From assembly GCA_027482985.1 (NCBI GenBank), contig JAIXVO010000573.1:1-6307 (forward strand): 6,307 bases of DNA. Reading direction: 5' to 3'. The notes beneath the pieces are model-generated. The model ran no database searches. It saw only the letters and a program-made list of their open reading frames with translations, and was not told where the DNA came from. The stretch comes from Cyanobacteriota bacterium. Its GTDB lineage: Bacteria > Cyanobacteriota > Cyanobacteriia > Leptolyngbyales > Leptolyngbyaceae. Both the position numbers and the translations under genes were made by a program. Shown here in pieces: positions 1 through 5,821 of the stretch. How positions within the stretch are numbered: the stretch's first letter is position 1; each line of letters starts with the position of its first letter.

Positions 1-1789
1 ATACCGGCTTCGCAATGAAATCATCGGCTCCGGCGGCAAAGGCTTGTTGGAGGGAAGCGGCATCGGTATGTGCCGTGACCACCAAAATTGGAACATCCCC
101 CCACACCACATCTTGCCGCACCACCTGACATAACTCTAAGCCTGTAATTCCAGGCATTTCCAGATCTAGCAAAATCAGATTAGGAGCCACTGTCACGAGG
201 GTTTGCCAAAAGTGTTGCGGATCGTTTAATGCCACCACCGACACGCCCCAGGGTGTGAGCATACCCGATAACAGCTCTAATAGGGTCAAATCATCGTCAA
301 CAATTAATACTTTCATCGTTGGGGTGGGAGCCGCCGCTACGACCCGATGAACGGTCTGAAAAATTTGCTCCACGGTGGCGGGTTTGGGTAAAAATTGGCG
401 GCCCCCCAAGCGCGACACCGCTAAGCGATCGCTCAAACTGTCTCGCTCCGTCAATACAATCACTGGCAATTGCGGCCATTGAGTGGTAATTTCTTGGAGC
501 AACATCAACCCCTCTTCTACCACCACTGGAAAACTCAAATCCAGCAGGATCACATCCGGCACTGCCTGCGCTAACGTCGATCGCGCGGCGGCGATCGTGG
601 TGACTGTTTGCAGTTGCACGCCCCAAGCCGGGGCTTCAGCCAGGAGTCGCGCGATTAAGACCAGATCATCATCAATCATCAACACTTGTGCCCAGGAGTC
701 AGCAGCGGCAGGCGGTTCAGTGGGTGTCGCCGAAGTCTGTGCCAATTCCTGCTGGAGTGCCGTCACCGCCGCCCCAATTTGAGCGATCGTCGCAGTCGGG
801 TAGGGCAGTTCAGCCTGGAGCCAATGTTCCAGCGATCGCGCCCAGCGTGAACCCGCCTCATAACCAAAAGAGGCCAGCGACCCCGCTAACTTATGCGCTT
901 CTTGTCTGGCAGACTGGTGTAGGGCTGGTTCCAACCTGCCCCTCACCAGCGCCGCCTGCGCCTCAGCCAAGACTGCCACTTGCGCTGCTAGCACAGGTCG
1001 AAACCGCTCCAGGATGGTAGCCACGGGCGGGGACGCGATCGCTTGGGGGGGCACGTAACCACGCTCTAACTGGGGTACAGTTGGGACTGACGGCAACGGT
1101 TTCAGCCGATAGCCCATGCCGTAAACTGTTTCAATAATTTCTGTCGTGAGGCCAGCCGCCTTCAACTTTTTCCGCACGTCTTTGACATGGGTGACGATCG
1201 CCCGATCCGTTGGAGCCTCATCAAATCCCCACAACTGATCCAAAATGGCACTTCGACTGAAAATGCGATCGGGGTGGCGCAAAAATAACTCCAGTAGGTT
1301 GTATTCGGTTGCCGTCAAGGTCACGATTTGTCCGGCGATCGTCACCCGTCCCGCCACCTCATCCAACACCAGAGCACCCCAGGTTAAACCTGCCGCCAGT
1401 TTCACGGCAACTTTCGGGGTGGCTTGGGCGACACTCCGACGCATCCAGGTGCGGACGCGAGCTAACAGAACCTCCGGCACCCAGGGTTTCGTAATATAGT
1501 CATCCGCCCCCGCCTCGAACCCTGCCACCACGGCCGCATCCCCATCTTGAGCCGTCATCAGCACAATCGGTGGTTGGTAGCCCTGCGATCGCAACTGCTG
1601 ACACAGGCGCAATCCATCTAAACGCGGCACCGCCACATCCAACAAGATCAGGTCATAGTCTCCTCGTCGAGCTGAGTCCAAGCCTGTCACGCCATCCCGC
1701 ACTACATCCACGGTGTAGTCTTGCGCCGCCAATACTTGCACTAGGGCAGCACTCTGCAATGGATCATCTTCCACGACCAAGATTTTCAT
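1..1789 (-). CDS. Multi-domain response regulator (REC-wHTH-Hpt-REC-REC), 3' end outside window
   Basis: The first 596 residues are present and open to the window edge. REC1 (about 1-116) begins MKILVVEDD and has acidic pocket E7/D8/D9, phospho-acceptor D51, T79 and K101. An OmpR/PhoB-type winged helix follows (about 132-230), with recognition-helix region TDRAIVTHVKDVRKKL and wing ETVYGMGYRL. An Hpt domain (about 250-350) carries the motif AHKLAGS with candidate phospho-His H299. REC2 (about 367-483) has D373-D375, D417, T447 and K469. REC3 (from about 492) has D498-D500, D542 and K594 in the motif AKPV at the edge. It should be a cytoplasmic DNA-binding regulator that can receive and pass phosphate internally. 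Such chains are known in cyanobacteria, often annotated multi-component transcriptional regulator, and may carry further domains downstream. The ATG at 1787-1789 is chosen because REC folds start there; in-frame GTG codons lie just upstream. No partner kinase is visible. Confidence 0.95.
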   Translation of the reverse strand, partial: MKILVVEDDPLQSAALVQVLAAQDYTVDVVRDGVTGLDSARRGDYDLILLDVAVPRLDGLRLCQQLRSQGYQPPIVLMTAQDGDAAVVAGFEAGADDYITKPWVPEVLLARVRTWMRRSVAQATPKVAVKLAAGLTWGALVLDEVAGRVTIAGQIVTLTATEYNLLELFLRHPDRIFSRSAILDQLWGFDEAPTDRAIVTHVKDVRKKLKAAGLTTEIIETVYGMGYRLKPLPSVPTVPQLERGYVPPQAIASPPVATILERFRPVLAAQVAVLAEAQAALVRGRLEPALHQSARQEAHKLAGSLASFGYEAGSRWARSLEHWLQAELPYPTATIAQIGAAVTALQQELAQTSATPTEPPAAADSWAQVLMIDDDLVLIARLLAEAPAWGVQLQTVTTIAAARSTLAQAVPDVILLDLSFPVVVEEGLMLLQEITTQWPQLPVIVLTERDSLSDRLAVSRLGGRQFLPKPATVEQIFQTVHRVVAAAPTPTMKVLIVDDDLTLLELLSGMLTPWGVSVVALNDPQHFWQTLVTVAPNLILLDLEMPGITGLELCQVVRQDVVWGDVPILVVTAHTDAASLQQAFAAGADDFIAKPV

Positions 1790-1961
1790 CACCCGGCATT
1801 CCCATTCCGAGACGATTGTGATCGACCATAACACCCTTTCCGATTCCAGTCACAGCCCCCATCAAGCCGCCTCTCAACGTTACCCGCGATCGCCATCATG
1901 GATGTGTTCTCACAATCATCAGGCCGCGTCAATGCTGGGATCGGGAAGTTCATCAGATTTT

Positions 1962-1979
1962 TTTACATTCACTTCAATT
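1962..1979 (+). promoter_or_regulatory. Imperfect HLR1-like site (possible RpaB binding)
   Basis: TTTACATT, two spacer bases, then CTTCAATT. The cyanobacterial HLR1 element bound by RpaB is two direct copies of (G/T)TTACA(T/A)(T/A) separated by two bases. The first half matches at all eight positions and the second at five of eight. It lies about 90-105 bp upstream of the haloperoxidase start and about 175 bp upstream of the response-regulator start. An AT-rich spacer can produce such a match by chance, so this is only a candidate operator. Confidence 0.25.
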
Positions 1980-2025
1980 CGATGAAAACTAGCCGTCTGC
2001 CGAGGCTCTTACATAGCTTCCTATC

Positions 2026-2031
2026 TATAAC
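2026..2031 (+). promoter_or_regulatory. Possible -10 box for the haloperoxidase gene
   Basis: TATAAC matches five of six positions of the sigma-70 consensus TATAAT. It would start transcription near 2038, giving a leader of roughly 30 bases. No recognisable TTGACA-like hexamer lies 16-18 bases upstream, so support rests on the one hexamer and its place in the spacer. Confidence 0.25.
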
Positions 2032-2066
2032 CAGTATTAGAAATATCTTATGGAAACACTACTGTT

Positions 2067-3632
2067 ATGCCAGGCGCTGCGACTTGGGATTCAGCCCAAC
2101 TCAACCTCCATGAAGTGACACTCGGACGCAAACAAAGTTCCTATGGGGGGCAAGTTGGCAGCAACCATCCCGACGAATATTACGGCATTCAACTCAATCG
2201 AGCCAGCCATGTTAATCTCCAACTAACTCACCTCAAAGCCAATGCTGATCTGGCAATCATTGATGATCAGGGGAACGTGTTGCAAGTGTCAGCCCGGTCC
2301 GGCCGCAAAGACGAAAGCATTCAACTGGATCTGCTCCCCGGTCACTACACGATTCGCGTCCACGCCACTACCGGGAACACAGCTTTTCAGTTAACCGCAG
2401 ACACCAAAGGCACGTTTCGTCGGGCAGCGGTGCCAGTGTCCCAACAAAATCCGGTCATTGACTGGAATGCAGTGTTGCTGCAAGCCTTGGCCACCGACAA
2501 AACCGCGCCCCCGAATGCCGCCCGCGATCTGGCGATCGTGCAGACCGCCGTCTACGATGCCGTCAATGCCATCTTACATCTCGCCAAAAGTTACGCCGTG
2601 AACGATGTCCAAGCCTCCATTTGGGCTTCTCCTGCCGCCGCCGTATCGGGTGCCGCCTACGAAACCTTAATCCATCTCTTTCCCAATCAACGCAGCACCT
2701 TTGATGAAGTGCTGGGGCGAGAATTAGCTCAACTGCCCAACGGTCAATCGAAGCAGGATGGCTACTGGTTGGGGGTAACCGTGGCCGATCGCATTTTGGC
2801 AGGGCGCAGTCAGGATGGCTCAGAGAACAACACCTCCTACACCCCCATTGCTGGCGCTGGCTACTGGCAACCCACACCGGGAGCCTATGCCCCCGCCCTC
2901 GACCCGAACTGGGGCGGTGTCACCCCCTTTGCCATGACCACAAACACCCAATTTGCCCCACCGCCACCGCCAGCTTATAACAGTCCACAATTTACCGCAG
3001 AACTGGAGCAAGTGCGCCAGTTGGGGCAACTCCGCAGTCCTTACCGAACAGCTGAACAAAGCCAAATTGCGGAATTTTGGGCCGATCCCGGTGGCACCTT
3101 TACGCCGCCAGGACATTGGAACGCGATCGCGGCCACCATTTTGCAGGAACAGAAAACCAGTTTGTTTGCGAGTGCCCGCTTGTTTGCCCTGATGGACATC
3201 GCCCTGGCGGATGCTGGCATTCTATGTTGGAGCACCAAATACACCTACAACCAGTGGCGACCCGTCACCGCCCTGCGGGATACCACCCCTGGTCTGCCCT
3301 GGACTTCCGACCCCACCTGGACACCCGCCTGGGCCACCCCGCCCTTCCCTGACTATATGTCGGGGCACAGTACCTTCAGTGCGACCGCCAGCACCATCCT
3401 GGCCGACTTCTTTGGCACTGATCAGATGCATTTTACAGTCGCGATCGCCACCTTACCGGGCGTGCTCACACCAGGTCTAACTCGCAGCTTTAGTAGTTTT
3501 TCCCAAGCTGCCGAAGAAGCCGGGATCAGCCGCATCTATGGCGGCATTCATGTGATGTCGTCGAATGTCGCCGGACTGACAGCAGGCCACGCCCTCGGCG
3601 ATTATGTTTTCCAAAATTTCCTCAAAGTTTAG
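2067..3632 (+). CDS. PPC-domain / vanadium-dependent haloperoxidase (PAP2 superfamily) fusion protein
   Basis: 521 residues. Residues about 8-112 resemble a bacterial pre-peptidase C-terminal (PPC) beta-sandwich, with the pattern DEYYGIQLN, ADLAIIDDQGN and LLPGHYTIRVHA. Residues about 128-521 form a vanadium haloperoxidase-type helical domain. Its three active-site motifs are K391-x6-R398-P399, S432-G433-H434 in YMSGHS, and S488-R489-x5-H495. These correspond to the vanadate-binding Lys/Arg/Ser-Gly-His/Arg and the axial His of fungal chloroperoxidase, so oxidation of halide by H2O2 is plausible; PAP2 phosphatases share the site. The Asp four residues after the last His in the PAP2 signature is Ser499 here. 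There is no signal peptide: the PPC domain begins almost at the N-terminus. ATG 2067 is the first ATG, GTG or TTG after an in-frame stop at 2028, and only a weak GGA (2052-2054) precedes it. The stop lies 7 bp from the convergent WG-repeat gene. Halide specificity cannot be read from sequence. Confidence 0.92.
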   Translation: MPGAATWDSAQLNLHEVTLGRKQSSYGGQVGSNHPDEYYGIQLNRASHVNLQLTHLKANADLAIIDDQGNVLQVSARSGRKDESIQLDLLPGHYTIRVHATTGNTAFQLTADTKGTFRRAAVPVSQQNPVIDWNAVLLQALATDKTAPPNAARDLAIVQTAVYDAVNAILHLAKSYAVNDVQASIWASPAAAVSGAAYETLIHLFPNQRSTFDEVLGRELAQLPNGQSKQDGYWLGVTVADRILAGRSQDGSENNTSYTPIAGAGYWQPTPGAYAPALDPNWGGVTPFAMTTNTQFAPPPPPAYNSPQFTAELEQVRQLGQLRSPYRTAEQSQIAEFWADPGGTFTPPGHWNAIAATILQEQKTSLFASARLFALMDIALADAGILCWSTKYTYNQWRPVTALRDTTPGLPWTSDPTWTPAWATPPFPDYMSGHSTFSATASTILADFFGTDQMHFTVAIATLPGVLTPGLTRSFSSFSQAAEEAGISRIYGGIHVMSSNVAGLTAGHALGDYVFQNFLKV

Positions 3633-3639
3633 GCAACGT

Positions 3640-4773
3640 TTAGGAGGGTGCAGTTCCCGATTTAATCATGTCGCGGTTGAGATAGCCCCATTTATCCGCC
3701 ACCTGCACTCTCGCTAAACCCTCGACAAATGGGGCAGCATTGTCAAACTTAGCCGGCACTACCCATTGCCCTGCCGTCCCGATGTAGCCCCATTTGCCCT
3801 GCACCTGCACCGCTGCCAGCCCCGCTGAGAAGGGTGCAGCATAATCAAATTGAGGCGGAATCACGACCTGTCCTGCGGGATTAATGTAGCCCCATTTACC
3901 TTGTAGTTGGACAGCCGCTAAACCTTGAGAAAAGTCGGTGGCAAAGTCAAATTGCAGGGGAATCGCCAGTTTCCCTTGCCGATTGACGAAGCCCCAACGC
4001 TGCCCTTTCCGCACCCGCGCAAATGCTTCTGAGAACGGAAACGCGCCATCAAATTGCGGCGGGATGGTGAGCTGTTGCGATCGACTGAGGTAGCCCCACT
4101 GATTCGCCATCTTGACGGGCGCAAAGCCTTCTGAGAACTGCCAGGCATCTTGATACTGCGGGGCGATCGCCAGTTTGCCCAGGAGATCAATGTAACCATA
4201 CTGCCCATTCAGCTTGACCGCGGCTAACCCCTGGGAAAAGGCACCCGCTAGCTCATATTGCGGGGCGACAATAATTTTGCCTTGGGTGTTGATATAGCCA
4301 TACTTGCGCCCCATTCGCATGGCTGCCATCCCTTCCGCAAACCGCGACAGTCCTTCAAATTGAATGTGAGCCAGCAGTTCACCCCGACGGTTTAAGCAAC
4401 TAAAGGCAGAACCAATTTTCGCGATCGCCAACCCATTTGAAAAAGGCGCCAATGCGGTGACTTCAAAGGTCGGCAGAATCGCCGTCCGCCCTTGCGGATC
4501 AATGTAGCGGTAGCGATCTTCGACTTTAACCAACGCCATGCCTTCCGAAAAATCCGTGGCGCTATCAAATTGCGGCGCGATCGCTTTCTTCACCGCTGCC
4601 GCCTGCCGCTGCCGACACTCCGCCCCACAGAGACGACTCCCCTGCGGTTCCGCGATCGGCAGGGCGGCTTGTCCCCCACTCGCGGCCATCGCACTCCCTA
4701 GCATCACGCTGACGGCGAGCAGCCCCAACCCAACCTCACGACACTGGCTTTTGATCGCAGACAAATCAGGCAT
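3640..4773 (-). CDS. Exported WG-repeat protein, nine repeats
   Basis: 377 residues from ATG 4773. An N-terminal signal peptide is visible: a charged start, the hydrophobic stretch VGLGLLAVSVMLGSAMA, and a likely cut after A30 (AMA). A short linker holds C49-x3-C53 (CGAEC). From about residue 75 to the end there are nine WG (KWG) repeats of 34 residues, with the pattern FSxGLAxVxxxGKWGYIxxxGxxxIPPQFDxAxP. Repeat 1 is 36 residues long, repeat 2 lacks the WG core, and repeat 9 is cut short by the C-terminus. WG repeats form beta-rich arrays of unknown biochemical role, probably in binding, and no catalytic residues are evident. The protein should act in the periplasm or outside the cell. It is transcribed alone, convergent with the haloperoxidase gene and divergent from the next gene. 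A TTG at 4788 is an alternative start, adding MGDNT. Confidence 0.93.
   Translation of the reverse strand: MPDLSAIKSQCREVGLGLLAVSVMLGSAMAASGGQAALPIAEPQGSRLCGAECRQRQAAAVKKAIAPQFDSATDFSEGMALVKVEDRYRYIDPQGRTAILPTFEVTALAPFSNGLAIAKIGSAFSCLNRRGELLAHIQFEGLSRFAEGMAAMRMGRKYGYINTQGKIIVAPQYELAGAFSQGLAAVKLNGQYGYIDLLGKLAIAPQYQDAWQFSEGFAPVKMANQWGYLSRSQQLTIPPQFDGAFPFSEAFARVRKGQRWGFVNRQGKLAIPLQFDFATDFSQGLAAVQLQGKWGYINPAGQVVIPPQFDYAAPFSAGLAAVQVQGKWGYIGTAGQWVVPAKFDNAAPFVEGLARVQVADKWGYLNRDMIKSGTAPS
3643..4551 (-). repeat. In-frame 102-bp repeats encoding WG units
   Basis: The coding sequence repeats with a period of 34 codons, from the first FSEGMALVKV unit at the 4551 end to the last FVEGLARVQV unit near 3643. 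Units 3 to 8 keep exactly 34 residues. Units 7 and 8 are the most alike in protein (FSxGLAAVQxQGKWGYI in both), suggesting the array grew by duplication towards its C-terminal end. The DNA copies have drifted enough that this is a diverged protein repeat, not a fresh tandem duplication. Confidence 0.85.
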
Positions 4774-4781
4774 GGTGTTGT

Positions 4782-4797
4782 CTCCCAACAGACCTCC
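4782..4797 (-). promoter_or_regulatory. Ribosome binding sites of the WG-repeat gene
   Basis: On the minus strand AGGAGGT is followed by CTG, TTG and GGGAG, and then ATG. GGGAG (4786-4782) lies 8 bases before ATG 4773, a normal spacing. The stronger GGAGG (4797-4793) lies only 4 bases before TTG 4788 and 19 before the ATG. I prefer the ATG for its spacing and codon, but the TTG start cannot be excluded. The signal peptide is intact either way. Confidence 0.5.
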
Positions 4798-5009
4798 TCT
4801 CTAAGATAAAGCAATCCGCAGTAGGCAAGTCAGTCCAGCCATTGAATCGATTGCAACTTTTGGGCGATCGGTAATATCAATTTGACCAAACACTTGTGGC
4901 TGAAGATCATTGCAAAATTAATGCAGGATCACCACTACAGTCGATAACGGAGTCAGGATATCGGAGTACAGTTAGACAGTGAGTTGATTCTAGCCCAGCG
5001 GCAAAGACT
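4798..5009. promoter_or_regulatory. Divergent promoter region between the WG-repeat gene and the 167-residue gene
   Basis: Both neighbours start here and point outwards, so it should hold both promoters. TTGACC (4882-4887) with GATCAT (4905-4910) at 17-bp spacing is a weak sigma-70-like pair for the plus strand. Nearer the plus-strand gene there are two direct CGGAGT copies (4948-4953 and 4962-4967) and three ACAGT copies (4937, 4968, 4976), possibly an operator. No strong Shine-Dalgarno sequence precedes ATG 5010. No promoter could be assigned to the WG-repeat gene with confidence. Confidence 0.35.
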
Positions 5010-5513
5010 ATGGAAAATCTTGAACCATTCGCTCAAAGCGCGATCGCACTCGATGAAGACACTCTCACCGTCCAATTGGGAGCACTCTCGGACTATGTAA
5101 ACACGAATCCCGAAGCAGAGTCTGACATCACGTCAATGGATGCCATTCCCACACCGCGAGGAGGATTCGATGACTTATTGCAAGCCGGATTGAATGTGTT
5201 TAACTCAGTCAGCCCAGCCGCATACAACATCTTTTGCTCACCCGTGGAAGGCGTGTTGATCAAAGACCCTGATCTGGCGAAAGAACTGAGTAAGCTGATG
5301 GATGAGAAAACCGCAGAAGCCGCCACCAAAGTCACGATGATTCTGACTCCCGCACTCACCGGTAGCCTCGGCTTACCGCAATCACTCGCTGTCCTAGTGG
5401 GGGCATTGTTAGTCAAAAAACTCGCTAAAGGCACTTCGGATATCGTGTGTACGAATTGGCTGAAAACGATTGAAGACCCTCTGGATAGGACTCAAGATAT
5501 CAATCCCCTATAA
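5010..5513 (+). CDS. Uncharacterised 167-residue protein with a C-terminal hydrophobic segment
   Basis: I do not recognise a family. The N-terminal third (1-50) is acidic and probably flexible (ALDEDTLTVQLG, NTNPEAESDI). Residues 52-105 look helical, with FDDLLQAGLNVFNSVSP and KELSKLMDEKTAEAATK. Residues about 108-136 are the most hydrophobic, with TMILTPALTGSLGLPQSLAVLVGALLVKKL. That could be one membrane-associated hairpin or a buried helical pair, since a Gly/Pro break at about 118-123 splits it. Cys76 and Cys147 are the only cysteines. There is no N-terminal signal peptide and no catalytic motif. The reading frame is full, its composition is protein-like, and a HIP1 octamer sits at 5040-5047. 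It is transcribed alone, with its own spacer on both sides. Function is unknown. Confidence 0.8.
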   Translation: MENLEPFAQSAIALDEDTLTVQLGALSDYVNTNPEAESDITSMDAIPTPRGGFDDLLQAGLNVFNSVSPAAYNIFCSPVEGVLIKDPDLAKELSKLMDEKTAEAATKVTMILTPALTGSLGLPQSLAVLVGALLVKKLAKGTSDIVCTNWLKTIEDPLDRTQDINPL

Positions 5514-5579
5514 GCAGACCTAGACTCGCCACCCGCACCCAATCAGTAAGTAGGAAGGCGCAATTAAATATAAGACCGT

Positions 5580-5646
5580 CGTAGGTTGGGTTGAGGCACG
5601 AAACCCAACGCCCGCATGGGTTACGCTACCGCTAACCCATCCTACG
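5580..5646. repeat. Cloverleaf-like interspersed palindromic element
   Basis: The ends are imperfect inverted repeats, CGTAGGTTGGGTT (5580-5592) against the complement of AACCCATCCTACG (5634-5646), 12 of 13 bases matching. Inside are two perfect 8-bp hairpins with 9-base loops: GTTGGGTT/AACCCAAC (5585-5592 and 5602-5609) and ATGGGTTA/TAACCCAT (5616-5623 and 5633-5640). The outer CGTAG/CTACG then closes a three-way junction. GTAGGTTGGGTT-type palindromes of this kind are widespread between cyanobacterial genes and behave as small non-autonomous dispersed repeats; that statement is from general knowledge, not a search. It lies between convergent genes, as REP-like elements often do. Confidence 0.75.
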
Positions 5647-5721
5647 TTTGAAACAGCCCACCTACTTAGAGCACGATTCATGAGCATAGTTATATTAACT
5701 TGACGAAAATGACCTGGCACT

Positions 5722-5757
5722 GCGGTAGGGTACTGTTAGCAACAGCGTCACGCACCA
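5722..5757. repeat. Possible degenerate second palindromic repeat
   Basis: GCGGTAGGGT (5722-5731) and ACGCACCATC (5750-5759) look like the ends of the GGTGCGTTA-type palindrome common in cyanobacterial spacers, but the stem no longer pairs well. The middle, CTGTT-AGC-AACAG (5733-5745), is a perfect 5-bp stem with a 3-base loop. It may be a decayed copy of a dispersed element. The resemblance is to a family I recall and has not been aligned. Confidence 0.3.
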
Positions 5758-5821
5758 TCGCCAAGAGCTGTATGCATTACGGCATGACTTCACTCATCCT
5801 GGTCGTCTATGTCAAACTTGG

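Larger units (their letters stand above)
1790..2066. promoter_or_regulatory. Divergent intergenic region between the response regulator and the haloperoxidase gene
   Basis: This 277-bp spacer separates two genes transcribed away from each other, so both promoters should lie here. The half nearest the haloperoxidase gene is AT-rich. It includes a run of seven T (1958-1964), an HLR1-like site (1962-1979) and a TATAAC hexamer (2026-2031) that could be a -10 box for the plus-strand gene; no good -35 box accompanies it. A HIP1 octamer is at 1886-1893. TTCATC (1950-1955) and GATGAA (1981-1986) form a 6-bp inverted repeat around the HLR1-like site. No convincing promoter was found for the minus-strand gene. 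No RNA gene is seen. Confidence 0.5.
5514..5821. other. 308-bp gene-free stretch between convergent genes, with palindromic repeats
   Basis: No reading frame here looks real. The stretch holds a 67-bp cloverleaf-like palindrome (5580-5646), an 8-bp inverted repeat around it (5547-5554 and 5661-5668), and a second, degenerate palindrome near 5722-5757. No classical hairpin-plus-T-run terminator was found. The palindromes lie where transcripts from both flanking genes would end and could serve that role. The remainder, 5669-5721 and 5758-5821, shows nothing I can identify. Confidence 0.6.

Noticed and set aside
483..1020. Plus-strand frames of about 100 codons opposite the response regulator
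   Set aside because: They are antisense to clear Hpt and REC coding sequence and low in pattern (Ser/Thr/Pro/Ala-rich), as expected of shadow frames in GC-rich DNA.
1958..1964. Run of seven T as a possible terminator
   Set aside because: No stable hairpin precedes it and no plus-strand gene ends upstream. It is more likely part of an AT-rich promoter.
1898..2113. 71-codon plus-strand reading frame overlapping the haloperoxidase start
   Set aside because: It lies mostly in the divergent spacer, overlaps the start of a well-supported gene in another frame, and reads as an irregular protein with no recognisable pattern.
5093..5434. 113-codon minus-strand frame opposite the 167-residue gene
   Set aside because: The plus-strand frame has a more protein-like layout, an open divergent spacer upstream and fits the gene order; the opposite frame has no clear start context.
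5520..5720. 66-codon minus-strand frame through the palindromic element
   Set aside because: It runs straight across the inverted repeats, and its protein is largely encoded by the repeat itself.
5700..5736. TTGACG (5700-5705) as a promoter
   Set aside because: No good -10 hexamer follows at 16-18 bp, and no plus-strand gene lies downstream.
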